Assembly (NCBI GenBank): GCA_015680685.1
Contig: MNCI01006905.1
Location: 16,662 to 80,661, forward strand
DNA length: 64,000 nucleotides
Direction: 5' to 3'
Source of the DNA: Gnetum montanum
Lineage: Eukaryota > Streptophyta > Gnetopsida > Gnetales > Gnetaceae
The stretch's first letter is position 1. Each line of letters begins with the position of its first letter. The position numbers and the translations under genes are program-made. Positions 10,481-23,099 of this stretch are shown here, piece after piece. The notes under the pieces are model-generated. The model saw only the letters and a program-made list of their open reading frames with translations. It was not told the origin of the DNA and searched no databases.

Positions 10481-13400
10481 GATTTGAGGCTCCAATGTTG
10501 GGCACCACTATTTCCTATTGGCCAACATGGAAGAAGGGAATCTTAGTGTGAAAACCAAGGAAAGTATGTTTTGAAGACATCCAAAGATCTAAAATTGAGT
10601 TTCTGAGGCATTTCCAAGACAATGTAGGATCAAATCTATCAAAATTGGGTACTTCAAAGGTTAGTAAAGGAAAAAAAGTAGGTGTTAGTGCTTAACCCCC
10701 TATTTCAGTGTTGGAAAACATGGAAGGGAGGTGGCTTAGTATAGAAGACAAAAATCTAGGCAGAAAAAGGATCAAACAAGGTCAAACTAGTAGCTAAAAC
10801 CTAGATCTGGAAGTTGTGCATCCTCTAGCTCCATTTTGAGGTCACTTGAGTTAATTTTGGGTGTTAGAATATGTAGAAATGGCTCCCCCCATTCTTCCAC
10901 GTTGAGCACAAAAACCTCAATGTGAAAGAATGGGTGACACTTTTTCCATGATTTGAGGATGATTTGGAAGCACATTGACCAAGTTTTTAGGCTCCTAGGG
11001 CTATAGATCATCATTCTACAAGTTTCTAGCTTATTTTGGTTATGTTTGGATGTCATTAAAGGGTAGCCAAGGCTTCACCCCCATATTTCCATGCTAGGGG
11101 AGTTTCTCCAATATGGAGGATTGGGAGGTATAATTTTTGGAGGATAAAATGAGATCAAATGAACATAATCTTAAGGCTATGAGGTCCTAGGCTTCTTTGG
11201 TGTAGATTTTGGATCTCTAGGATTGTTATCTTGACACCAAAAGTGGAAATGAAAACTTTTCCCCTTGTTTCCATGCTATGCAACATGGAAGGGGCCTCCT
11301 CTAGCAAGGGTGAAGTAAGAATCCCAAATCTAGGCCACTTCAGATCATAGTTGACTATGCATGTTAGCTCCTAGAGTTACTAGGATCAAGGGCTAGGGTT
11401 TGACGTCAAAATTTGGTAGTTTTGAGTTTTCTTAGATGATTTTTGAGCTTGCCTCCACTTTTCCACATTAGGTATGGGGTGCATAACATGGAAGATTGGG
11501 GAAAATAGCCTTGTGGCCATTTGGGATTAGTTTTACAAGGTTTGAGGGCTCTGGAAGATGCAAACATGGTCCTAGGATGCATGCAAGGTTATAAGATGTT
11601 AACTTAAAGAGTCTAATCGTCATTTTTGAGTCCTCCCAAAGTTTCCCCCATTTTTTCATGCTAGCTAGCATGGAAGAGATGGCATCTAGTAGGGATGAAC
11701 TAAGGGACTCCATTTTTTTCCTTTTTTTTATTTCTTTTGGCCATCCATGTGGTTCTCCAAGGTTCCTAGTGTCAATTGTTGATGCCCATTATTAAAACTT
11801 AGTAATTTTAGTGTCTATTAACTAGTTTTTGATGTTCCTCCATTTCTTCCATGTTGGGGTTCCTATGCCCAACATGGAAGATTAAGGAAGCTAGCTTTCT
11901 GGTTATCCATGGTAAATTTTAATGAGTCTAAGTGCTCCAGGATGCATAGACATGGTTCTAGGGCATATAAGAATTTTTGGTGTTTATTTAGGGAATCTAA
12001 GGGATATGTTGAAGACCCCCAACAGTTCTCCTCTTAATTCCATGCTAGCCAACATGGAAGAGATAGCTCATAGTGTGGAAGAACTAATGGACTCTACTTT
12101 TTTCTAATTTTCTTATCAATTTTAACTATGCATGTATGTCCATAGAGTTACCTATGTTGATTGTCAATGCCTATGGTTGATATATGGTCATTTTGAGGGT
12201 TCTAAGAGAGTTTTTTTGGCTTCTATCCCCATCCATCCATGTTGGGGCTAGGATGATGAACATGGATGGGGTCCTCCTTAGCATGGAGACTCCAAGGGAG
12301 GCAAGTTTGGGTTGTTATAGGTAACTTCTATAAGGGTTAGGTTGCTTCTGGAAGTCACTTTTAGTGCAAAATTAAATAGTTTTGGCTTTCCCCCTTACAT
12401 CCACACTTTAGCAGAGATGATCAACATGAATGAGGTCCTCTCCAACATGGGGAAACCTTAGGGGGTTGATTTTTATTAATATTTGGCATGTTGGTGGCTT
12501 TGGAAGAGGCTATTAAGGTTTTGGTATTAATTTAATATAATTTGACATTGTTTTCTTGCATTAGGGATCCCCCACTAATCTTCCTAGTTTTCCATGCTGG
12601 GTAGCATGGAAGAGGTCTCCGCCAGCATACAAGAACTAATAATTTTAGATCTAGGAAAGTTCAATGGCCAATCAACCATGCATGTTAGCCTTTGGGGTTG
12701 TTGGTGTTGACGGTTGATGCTTGGTGTTAAGATTCACTAGTTTGGAGGCTCCTAGATGCCTCATGTAATCACCACCCTTCTTCCACACTAGGCATGATGG
12801 CCTCCACATGGATGAGAAATGGATGATAGTTTTGTGGCATTTTTTCTTACTTTGAAGGCATTTGAAAGCTCCAAGGTGTTTCAACAAGGTCTAGGGGTTA
12901 CCCAAGTACATTATTTGGGTATTTTACATCATAACTTAGGTTTTCTTACATAGCCCTTGGGTTCCCACACTGGCTCCATGCTGGGTAGCATGGAGGGAGG
13001 GTTCACTAGAATGGAATAGGCTATGGTTTGAAAATCAACTTATCTAAAGATCAAACTAGGGTATCAAAGGCTATGAAGAGTACTAGGCTTTGAAAAATGG
13101 CTACTAGATAGTTAATTTAGGTAATTTTGGTTATTCCCCCATCTATCCATGTTGGGGTGAGGATGTTTAGTGTGGATGAGGCCTTACCTAGTATGGAACC
13201 ACCAAATCCCAATGTTTCAACCACTTTTGACTAGGCTTGATGAGGTTTCAGGCTATTCGAGTTGCTTGGAGGGGTTTTAGGTTATGTGGGTCCACTTCAA
13301 TGGTCAAACTTGGGCTAGATAAATGTTGGGGGATGAGAGTGGATGTTACCCCCTTCTTCCATACTGGGCAGTGTTTCCCCAAAGTGGAAACCTAAGATGT

Positions 13401-13600
13401 ACTGTTTGGTTAATGTCTAATGCCCCTTTTGGAGCCCAAGATTAAAAAAGGTAAGTTATAGTGGCTAAAAATGTTAAAATATTAATTTTTTAATGGTTTT
13501 AGGAGGTGGGAGTCATGTATCCATGCCAGGAATGGTATTCCTAGGGTAGATGGATGAGAGTTGATGTCTTATTATTATTATAGGCATCTTGATGGAGTTT
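10480..13600. repeat. Array of ~190-bp units each with a CCATG...CATGG hairpin (copy X)
   Basis: About 16-17 inverted repeats recur every ~190 bp, for example near 10890, 11085, 11265, 11465, 11655, 11850, 12040, 12232, 12590, 12970 and 13140. They alternate between a tight form (TTCCATGCTAGCCAACATGG near 12035) and a wider form with a 15-20 bp loop, giving a ~385-bp higher-order unit. The array lies just upstream of the plus-strand gene at 13970. Short frames here are chance. Confidence 0.8.
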
Positions 13601-13969
13601 CTTGGCTAAGAGTGAAGGTGTATGGTAGGGTCCTCTATCCAAAAATTTTAAAATTTGAATTTCAAACTTAACTCACATCAATAATAGCATGGAGAAGTAT
13701 TTCCCTCCTTTGCACTTTAGTGCATTTGAAGTTATGATGCACTGAATTAGAAATTGGGGTTGAGAGGTGGGCATTTAGGTTTTGATGCAGTTTTTAATGG
13801 AAAATTTTCACAAGTTTCAATCACAATTTCACTTTGCATAGATAACACATTAGGATAGATTATTGTAGAAATAATTAATCTTTAGCATGGAAACATCCTA
13901 TCTTCCTTGCAACTAGCGTTAAATCTCCATCCTTCATAGATTTCAACCAATCCCAACGATGATCTAGCT

Positions 13970-16900
13970 ATGGTGCCCAAGCAATGTGGAAGGAAGAGCT
14001 GGAATCCACAAATTCAAAAGGTTGATGAGAATCCAAGATACCTGGTAGGACTACCTAGACCCATCTCTATCTAGGCTTCATCCATTTCTACCACAAGGTA
14101 GGTAATTATAGCCATTTTTTCCTTAGTTTCTAGTCATTTTTTCTTATTTTTCTTACCATGTGTTGGGCCTTTTACTTTAGATCTACGTTGATAAAGGTGG
14201 TAAAATTTTTTTTGATGAAATACTACCTTTTATGTTTGTTGTTTCTATGTAAATATGTAGTTTTTTCATTGTTTTGACCATGGTAGATTTAGTTTTTAAA
14301 ATTAGGCTTGTTGTTTTCATGCTTTTTTGATAAATTTGGGGATAGGGCTATTTTTCTTAGATCTAGGCTCTAATGTTCATCAAAATTTAATGCTAATTTT
14401 ACCCACTCATTTTAGTTAGTTTTCAAATGGATATGAATCATTTTGGCTATTTTGGCTATCTTTCATGGCTATGTTAAGTTAGGTTTTATGGGTTTTTAGC
14501 TTTTTGGTGATTTTTTTTTCATGAAAAGCCAAGTAACAATATGTATTTTTTTGGATACAAAAGACTATTTTTAAAATATCACATTATAGGTTTGTATTTC
14601 TCTATTTAAGCTTTACAATGGTGGCTTTTTAATTCCATTTGGATTAATAACAATGAAGTTATGGCTATTTTTGTAAGGTCATGCAATTAGGTTTTTTATG
14701 CCATTTTTCAAAATTCCATGTAAATTCATGAATTTTTTCTAAGAAAACGGCAGCGGTTTTGGATGTTTTTTGGAATTTATAGGTTTCTCTTGGTTTCATC
14801 TTTCCAGAAAAGGTGGAATCACTCCGTTTGGATTGGAAACAAATTTTTCATGAGTTTTTCATTCAAACTATGTCAAAGGGGGGTTTGTGTAGTTTTCAGA
14901 TTTTTATCCAAATTAATGATTTTTTTTGAATAAAAGGTAATGGTTTTGAATATTTTTTTAGTATGCCTATGTATGTCTTGATTCAAGATTTCAAATAGTG
15001 GTGGAATCACTCCATTTGGAGCTTAAAAACATTTTTGGTAAATTTTCTCCCAACCTTGCATGAAAAGTGGGTTAAGGTTGATAGCTACTATTTTGCTAAT
15101 TTTGGTTATGTTTTATGCAAAAAATGGTTATGTGATTCCTCATTGTAGTGGTCAATGATGAAAGGCTCATGATTTTAGAATTCCTTCCATGGTGGAATCA
15201 CTGAAATCATATCTCAAATGAATTTTTTATTATGGTTGTATCAATAAAGCTAAATTCTAGTTGTAGAACTTTAGCCCTTTGGAGATGGAGGTGGTTGACA
15301 TGCTTAGAGATTACTCTTGTCAACTTCCATGCCTTTGGGTATGTCTTGAAATGTTCTTAATGTTCTAAATTTGATTTTTAAGGCTATAACTAATTTTTCT
15401 TTTTTCAGTAATATTTACGCTAATGGTTAATTTTTTAGATTTCAAATTTGGCTATGTCTCAATTGATATGTTATTCAAGGTATAACACTTTGGCTATAAT
15501 GTATGAGGCTATAAAATGTTGTAATTATGTTGTTAAGAATTTCTTAAGAAAATTTGAATAAACACCTTAGATCTTTGTATAGGAGCTAATTTCATGCCCA
15601 ATTAGGATCTTACAGAGTTAAGAAATTTTGATTGGTCATAATGTTTTTTTACTTTTCTATGCAAGGTCTTTTTGAAATCCATACTTACCATCATTGAGTT
15701 GGTGGGAATCCTATGCTACATTGGCCACCTTAAGGCTAATACCCCCTTGGTTGATATGACCTTGGACAAGGAATCATTGTGGTTCCAGCCAGGGAAAAGG
15801 AAATTTCTTACCTACAACCTATAGAATTTTAGTGTGATGTTGTGGTTACACTTGTCTACAGGTGTGGTTGGGGTCATAGTGGAGACCTTGATGCCTCAAG
15901 CATCCAACTTGATTTTCAAGTTTATTATTGACAAACCACCTCTTAAGATAGCAAGAAAAGTAGCAAACATGATTAGCCCATACTACCTCATGAATATGTA
16001 GACTATGCTAGAGTATAGTTAGTATAATGTTGACAATATTCTTATGGTAGCTTACAAGTTTCACACACTGGCCTAGAACTTTCTTGGCATCATGTACCAT
16101 CTACAAAGGTAAGCATGGTTTTCATAGTATTTTTATGTTTTTGGCTTTATTAGCTAAACTACCTTTCCTAACTTCATCAATTTTATGAATTATCAAGACT
16201 TGATTACTAATGATCAAACCTTGGTAGTGGCTCAAATCATCCTAGATGAATTCACCAAGGGCTTCCAAATCAAAATTATTGTGTATGAACAGTTAAGAAA
16301 GAACTTTGATGAATACACTAGGAAATTAAATCTTGTCTACAAAAAGTGTATGGATGACAAGATGATACAGAACGAGTGGATGGGTTTCAAGAGCTCCCTA
16401 GATCCAACCCTTGCAGTTGAAACCTCTACTCAAACCACATTGAATAAGAAGAAGAAAGGTAAACTTAAGGACCATAACTTCTAATGTTTTATTGTTATTA
16501 AAGTTCTAAGTATTCTATCATTTTAACTAGTTATTAAACATGCCTATGTTGATGCTAAACATTCGATTGTTGCCTTGTAGACCTTCCATCTCTATTAATG
16601 TCACCTTGCCACTTGTAGGACATCATGAGGATATCCTAACCTTGAAGTTTGATGAGGTGATACCACCATAGGAGTGACTGAGAGGACATGTGCCTAGATA
16701 CATTCAAGAAAAAATTGAGTGTGTAGGTTTCCTTGATCTATTTACGATACCTAACCCTTCCATTCCCACTACAAAGATGCTACACATCATCAACTCCTTC
16801 AACAAAAAAATTGATCACTTTAGCATCACCATTCGAGGCATGCCAATCACCATAGTCATTGATGAAGGAACCTTTTGCAACTTGTTTAGTATTCCTAATA

Positions 16901-18598
16901 ACAAGGCAAAGGTTGCCATTAGAATAGTGAAGAAAGCAAGCCATCATGAGGAAGTTTTGAAGTGGCTTGATGCCAACATGAGGCACTCCAAAATTTTTAT
17001 GAACTTCACAAAACTTGAGGCAAAGGCATCATATCCTTTGTTTAGTCCCATGCATTTCCTAAAATATTGTTACAAAATAAGGTAATTGGCATCATGTATA
17101 GGTAGACCTTTAAGATAGTCTAGATGGATTACATCAGATTCAATTGGGCAACTACTTTTTCTACTGGGCTTTAGGATGAAATTCTTAGACTTCGCAGGGA
17201 TACCTCTACAATAATTCATAGAAATTTTGCATTTTTTGCAGGTTACTTGAAGAGGGTTGCAAAGTTCCTAGTGGTAGGAAGGAATGGATGATGGATTTCC
17301 CAAGATCCAAACCAACTTTCTAGGCCTTGGATAAAGCACATTTATCCAATAATGTAGGCCTAGAACTCACCAAATGAGATGGATTATTCACTATCCATTA
17401 CCACCAAGGATCATGGTGTTAGGAAATGAAAATTCCCTAATAGCCTAGAAAAGGAGTCACTCATGATTCCATTGAACATCTTGGAGGCCAAACAATAATG
17501 TATTGAAGCTAAAGGGGACACCAAGTCTAAGCTCAAGAGGCCTATGGAGGAAGTGCTACCAACATTAGAACAACCTACCCCAAAGAAGCTTAAGTTTAAG
17601 CTTAAGTCATTGTATAAACTAGTCATAGGTATGCTTTATTTATTTATTTTTTATTCTATGATTTAAGGTTTTATGGCTATATTATGGTTTCTTATGCTAA
17701 TCAATTTTCTATGTGCTATGGTAGTAGACATGCGTTAGGACATGGTAGCCCAAGTTCCTATGGAGAAGGTAGAACAGAGATGTGTAGTTTTTGTAGGAAA
17801 AGAGGAATAAAGGCATGCAGATAAATTTCTCTTATAGTAGCATGAGGTTGAAGGGTTCACCAACATTAATCTAGATACCTTTTTTGATGAGGTAGTACTG
17901 GGTACATCCCCCATTATCATCCTAGAGGAAGAAGAGAAGGAGCTAGGTATGAACATGTCTTAACACTTCTTATTATATCCAATTCTTTTAAGTTTGATTT
18001 TCATCCTAATCATTTAATGATTGTTATGCTTATAGTAGTTCTTGAGGTATCAATTCAGGTCCATGTCCCTAATTTTCATGTAAAACCATGGGTAGAGGTC
18101 TTAGACAAGGTGGAGTTCATGTGTAGGATGGTTAAGAACATCATTAACCAATTACATCAAGTTTCACCCAAGATAGGTATGAAATTTATTTCCTATGCTT
18201 TAGTTATTTTGCTATGTCATAGGTTGTGTTTACATTATGGCTATCTTAGGCTGTATATTATGTTTATGATTGTATTTTATGGTTATGTAGTACCTTCTAT
18301 GGAGTGGGATCCTAGCCAAGACATGGAAATTGACTCCTTGTAGAAGCTTCTCTCCAATGTTTCTAGTGTACTCTTGAAGTGTTACAAGACTACTACTAAT
18401 CTAGCAAGTTCATGTGCAAAAAATTCATGGGATCTAGAGAGGTCCAACAAATCCCTATGGGAGTAGGTTATGACCTAGATATAGAAAATGTGATGGTAGA
18501 AGGAGATGATCAAAGAAATCCAAGATCATAAGGCTTTTTTGGAAGCCCAAGTGGCTAACTCAAGGGCATTGCAAACTAAAGAGATCATGTGGGCTTGT
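13970..18598 (+). pseudogene. Antisense gene, copy X, 5' part: intron-bearing, FCP1-like and transposon-associated domains
   Basis: Runs opposite to gag-pol. Exon 1 (13970-14097) starts MVPKQCGRKSW and ends AAG|GTAGGT. After a 1.57-kb intron, exon 2 (15666-16108) resembles an FCP1/NIF-type HAD phosphatase: IIELVGILCY in place of the DxD motif, LWFQPGKRKFL, VMLWLHLS, YNVDNILMV. Further introns with GT-AG ends: about 16109-16180, 16459-16580, 17629-17724, 17947-18035 and 18177-18290. Exon from 16581 holds VGFLDLFTIPNPSIPTTKM and GMPITIVIDEGTF, similar in pattern to Transposase_32 or plant mobile domains, then a basic stretch (PKKLKFKLKS). The last exon looks coiled-coil (KSLWE...KEMIKEIQ) and is cut at 18598 by element C/D. 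Stops are scattered, so it is probably dead. The family assignments are from motif pattern only. Confidence 0.65.
14098..15665 (+). other. Intron 1 of antisense gene, copy X
   Basis: T-rich, without coding frames. The donor is AG|GTAGGT at 14097/14098 and the acceptor CTATGCAAG ends at 15665. The homologous stretch in copy Y (56834-58405) starts with a matching donor. That pairing supports a real intron over random spacer. Confidence 0.55.
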
Positions 18599-19380
18599 TG
18601 TAATGACCAAAAATGTTGGTGGATAGAATCACTAAGGGGTCAACAGACACATAGCCTTAACCGCACCTTTGTGCAAGGGCCTTGCTAGAATTAAAGCCAA
18701 AGTTCCCTAGATGGTCTTATCAATCGAATAGGGACTTTGTTGGTTGCAGCCAAGGTGGTGGGTGCAACCGGTGGATGGTGTGGTTAGCCAAAATTCCAAT
18801 GTGGATGATGCGAAATGGTGCTAAGTGTTCTAGCAATGTTTTGGTGCAAAGTGTAGAGCATAGTCATAAAATGGCAGTGAGTGTAGTCAAGAGTTTTAGC
18901 CAAAACAAGGGTGCCAACCTATGGAGAATACTACCCAAGCATAGTATAATGTGAGAACACATTAAAAATGTGAAAAAAATGCTAGAAAATGCAAAAAAAT
19001 GTAAATAAAATGCTAGAAAAAAAAGAGAGAAATGGAATACCATCCCATATGGGAGTGTAGTTAACTCCAAAACGGGGTTTATAAGGTACGTGGTGTACAA
19101 TAGGCATAGTGGAGAGAGTAATCATAGTCTTGGTGGTGTTGGGCAATAAAGTCTGACACTCACCATGGTGTTCATGCCTACTAGGTTGGCCATTGTAGTG
19201 TACCATGGGTGATGGTATTTTGCTGGGGGTACATCAGGGCTACGTCATCTGCAACTCTACCTCTCTAGGTTGCTAGTATGTCTTTGGATCTCATTGCCCC
19301 AAAATCCAAATGCCAAACTTGCAAAATGCCAACTATCCAAAATTTTCTTTCTTCCCTCTTGAAAACACCCAAGGAAAGGC

Positions 19381-19390
19381 TATTTATAGG
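19381..19390 (-). promoter_or_regulatory. TATA box of LTR C
   Basis: The minus strand reads CCTATAAATA, at the same place relative to the LTR edge as in LTRs D to F. Confidence 0.6.
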
Positions 19391-19469
19391 GTTAGGGTTG
19401 CTGAAAAATGTGGATCAGGTACCATGTGGCAGAGGGGTAGTTGGGACTATCCTTGATCCCAACTATGAT

Positions 19470-19930
19470 TCATCCCAACTACACTCTAGAGAATAGTCCT
19501 AACAGTTAGAGAAAATATGTTAGGACTGGTGTTCTCATGCTAACTACACTCTAGAACATAGTCCCAGTAGTGGAGAGCATAGTGTTAGCACTTAGAAAAA
19601 TCTGCAGCTTTTGTCATTGTACTAATACTTAGAAAAAATCTTGCAAAACTAGTTGTTGTGTGTTGACTATGTTGACTAGGCTCTAGAGCATAGTCCCAAT
19701 AATGGAGAGCTTAGTCTCAACACATAGAAAAATTTTGCAGCTTGTGACCTTATTCAGACGCTTAGCCAAAATTGTAGAAAGTTGGTTGTTGAAGCTAACT
19801 ACGCTCTACTGTAGTGGAAAGCATAGTCCCAATACATGGAAAAATTTTGTAAAAAGTGCCATCATTTTGACACTTAGAAAAATTTTCCAAATCTAGTAGT
19901 TAGAGCTAACTATACTTAACACTTAAAAAA
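19470..19930. repeat. U3 composite repeats of LTR C (ACTATGCTCT / AGAGCATAGT plus CTTAGAAAAAT)
   Basis: Repeated modules combine an inverted pair (CTCTAGAGCATAGTCCCAAT, CTAGAACATAGTCC and variants) with ACACTTAGAAAAAT. The same composite fills the U3 of LTRs D, E and F and reappears near 45262-45476, upstream of the antisense gene of E/F. Confidence 0.75.
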
Positions 19931-20009
19931 ATCTGGGCAAAGTGCTACAATTTTAACATAGCCAAATTTGCAATCGAGACATTAGGACTCAAAATTTTTT
20001 GGTGTTCCA

Positions 20010-21115
20010 TTGGTCCATCTTTGTTGATGTTTGGAAGAGTAACCTGAGAGATGTTGACAAAGAATCACAAAACAACATAGAAGACGTGGCACCAATATTG
20101 CTTGTTAGTACTAGATTGGGTGTCATTCCACCATGTTCAAGGGTGTTGTGGATAGGGGTATGCTAGGGTAAAGGGTATAGCTAATGCTAGGGAGATGAAA
20201 TGCAAGCAGGGAAGATGAAATGTAAACAATTTATCATGATGTAAGAGGCAAAGTTAGCACAACTAACGGTGACCATGGCATCAAGTGGCTTGCTCCTAAA
20301 ATGTTGACCTTTCGTCGGAGTGCTCACGAGAGAGTCAAAGTTGATCCAAGGCTAGGTTAGTTGCGAAATTGTAGTGTTGTTAATTTACTTGGGGATGTAC
20401 TTTTTTCCATTCTCCTTTTTTTTTAGTTTTTTTCTTTTTTGATTTGCAAGGTGAACTTGCTTTGGGTTCTATACATTGAAAGATGCTAGCTGTAAGATGC
20501 TTTTCATCAAGTGGGCTACATGCCACCTAATGGGCCTTGCTTTAATGCAATTGTGACATGTCTATGGGATAGGTGTTTCCTCCTTGGGATAAGTTGCATT
20601 ACATCCATTAGGGGTTTGAGCAACCCACAAAGGCTCCCCATGGGATGAGTTGCATTACATCTACCATGGGTTTTGTGGTGTGATGTGAAGAGAGTATGCC
20701 ATGTGTATTTATATTGTGTATGCATCAGAGGGTTTGCATGTAGGGGAATACAAGAAATGTAGGAGGGTATGGGAATGTGGGAGTAAATGTGTGTAGGCTA
20801 AAATTAGATGAGGGTGATGTACACTCTTGAGTGGCTTTGCTAGCCTAATCATGCACATTGGAGCTATGTGGTGACTTGTTACTATGATGATAAGTGCCTT
20901 TGCATGATCACCTTCGGGCTTCATCCTACAAACACAACTTCAAGAAGATAAGAAAATCACAAAATGTGAAATGTAAAAAAAAATACTAGATGTGAAAATG
21001 TTGTAGATGCATGAAAAATTGAACCAGTTGTAAGTGTGCAAGAAGCTAGTGGAAATGCCAGCATGATGATGATGTGAGTGTCCCAAAGGTTGCACCGATG
21101 CCAAGTGCTCCAAAA
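20010..21115 (-). other. PPT and 3' untranslated region of element C/D
   Basis: The first ~20 bp (complement of a CAACAAAGATGGACCA-like purine tract) form the polypurine tract. The rest is collinear with 36615-37570 of E/F and has no enzyme-like frame. A short sense frame at 20709-20924 (starting MKPEGDHAKA) has a similar counterpart in E/F at about 37298-37515. I cannot say whether it is translated. Confidence 0.6.
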
Positions 21116-21830
21116 TATTAGCAACATGCCAATTTAAAGTCTTGGTAGACTGTGAACCTATTTTAAGGTCCTAGAAAATCATGGGATGCTAGTTTTAGAG
21201 TCCTAGTAGGCTGTAGCGTGCCAATTTAATGTCATAATAGATGGTAGTTTTCTCATCATGGTGGACGACTATGTGCTCACCTTGATTTAGTGAGGTACAA
21301 TGTTGCATGCATAGCCATGTTGTGTGCCTGCAAGATCTTGCAAAAATTAACTATAAAAACAACATCAAGTGACAACTCTGTAACAAGGTTAATGTGCATA
21401 AGTGAGAGGAAAGAAATGTGAAAAGTGATAATTTTGGGCCATTATGGGCTACAACGAAAATTTAAGGCCATTTTAGGCCATGTGTTTTGCTAGTTTAAGG
21501 TCATTTTGTGCCATGTGTTGCCAATTTTAGGGCCATGGTAAGCCAAAGGTGCCAGTATAAGGCCAGGGTAGGCTATATGCTAGTTTAAGCCCTTTTTAGG
21601 CCACTGCAAAGGGGTTGATAGTTGTAGGGCCATTTTGAGCCATATCTTGCCAGTTTAAGGACATGGCAAACTATATGGAATGTTTCCAATTTAAGGCCAT
21701 GATAGGCAGCAATGCTAGTTGAATTCCTTTTCAAGCCATAGTTGGGGGGGGGGGGGGGGTTTACTAGTTTAAGGCCTTTTTAGGCCATGTGTTTTTGTAG
21801 TTTTATGATTTTTTTTAATTTTTATGTGTT
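21116..21830. repeat. GTTTAAGGCC/GGCCATG repeat block of element C/D
   Basis: Some 10-12 degenerate units of about 30-60 bp read roughly TGCTAGTTTAAGGCCATG and TAGGCCATG. A run of 16 G lies at 21744-21759. The block joins the 3' region directly to the protease side, where E/F has pol and the antisense gene. Confidence 0.75.
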
Positions 21831-22016
21831 TTTGATGTTTTCCAAATGTAATGCATAGGCTAAGTGGATGGATGCATAAAAAAAATTAGAAATGCATAAA
21901 CAAAGCGAGGCAGTGTGTAAACTAAGAAAGCTAGCAAAATGTAAATGCATGAATAAATGCAATGCAAGTGAAAACCAAAAATGCATGGCACATGAAGGTA
22001 AGGGGTAAGTAGGAAC

Positions 22017-23000
22017 CTAGTGCATTTTTTGGTGAAGGGAATGTCTTGGTCACATAGTTACTTCCTAATTATGAATGCATTAAGGTTGTGTAAGGCTTTA
22101 GGAGGTTGTTGGCTTCAACCACTCATTCAAGTGTATTAGCCTTAAGCATTGTGTTGCTTGCTATAGGTGTACCACTAAGAAACTCCACCTCCAACACTTG
22201 GCCCATGTCTAGATGGTGGATAGCCAAAGGGGATACATTATCACCATAGATAATAACTTTACCACCTTCTTATGGAAGGTGGATTTCTTGGTGGATTGGA
22301 GAGGAGACAGCTCATAGCTAAGCTAGCTAGGGCCTGCCTAGGATTAGGTTGAAGCCTGGCATCTCCTCTATAATAGTAAAATCTACAAAGGTGGGGAACT
22401 ACTCCCTTGCCAAAAAGGTGATGTTTATTGTGCCCTTGATGATGATGCATGATCCATTGAAGGATTTTAAACAAAAAATTTTGGTTGGCCTGATCTTCCC
22501 TGCCAAGCTTAGCTTATCGATGATGGAGTATAGAACTACATTTGTTGCACACTATCATCAACATGAACCTTGTGAATTGTGCACTACCCAATGCATATGC
22601 TAATGGATAGTGGAGCTATAGTAACCTTTCCTTTTTCAATATTGATCTTGATTGAATCATCACGAAAGGCTAGGGATGTTGAGCCTAATTCCTATGGTGT
22701 AGGGGGCAACATCACTGCATGAATGGATGCCTCATCTACAGGGATGTCCTCCATGATAGGAATGAAGGCCAACATTTTTTCTAGTTCTTGGTAGTGGGTA
22801 GATGAGGTCATGACTAGGTCATACAAGCTCTATGTTGTGTTTTTCTACTTCAGCATCTGTTTCACCTAGGTTAGTGTAGCTACAAAGTCATTGTCCTTAG
22901 CCATTCTGTTGGCCTTGACCTCCTCCATGTAGCTCAAGAAATAGATCTCTTGTGGATGGGACTTGCACTTGGCCTATTTGGCTTGTTTGGTGGTTGTAAT
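22017..23000 (-). pseudogene. Aspartic protease of element C/D with downstream splice-donor candidate
   Basis: Minus-strand homology to retroviral-type protease: CIGxCTIHKVHVDD near 22580-22620, where the active-site region reads VDDS (VNDG in E/F). The flap side and the C-terminal signature GFNLILGRP follow near 22340-22370, then HQEIHLP. It processes Gag-Pol into particle proteins. Stops abound. At 22017/22016 the minus strand reads AG|GTTCCTAC, matching AG|GTGCCTAC in E/F. This is the expected donor of an Ogre-type intron. Confidence 0.65.
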
Positions 23001-23099
23001 GCTTGATTGTTTCTTGCTAGTTATTACCTTTTTTTCAACCATGGGGGTTGCAAGGTGCTCATTTAGCCTCTTGTGTTGCCATTTGGTAGGCCTACCTAG

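Larger units (their letters stand above)
18599..20009 (-). repeat. LTR C (3' LTR of element C/D), about 1.41 kb
   Basis: It starts TGTAATGACC at 18599, in line with the other LTRs, and ends GGTGTTCCA at 20009. A polypyrimidine/PPT stretch follows. It is collinear with LTR D over most of its length. TATA box at 19381-19390. Confidence 0.8.

Noticed and set aside
10787-12887. Short frames within the hairpin array
   Set aside because: They are built from the repeat units, differ between units and have no counterpart in unit Y in the same frame.
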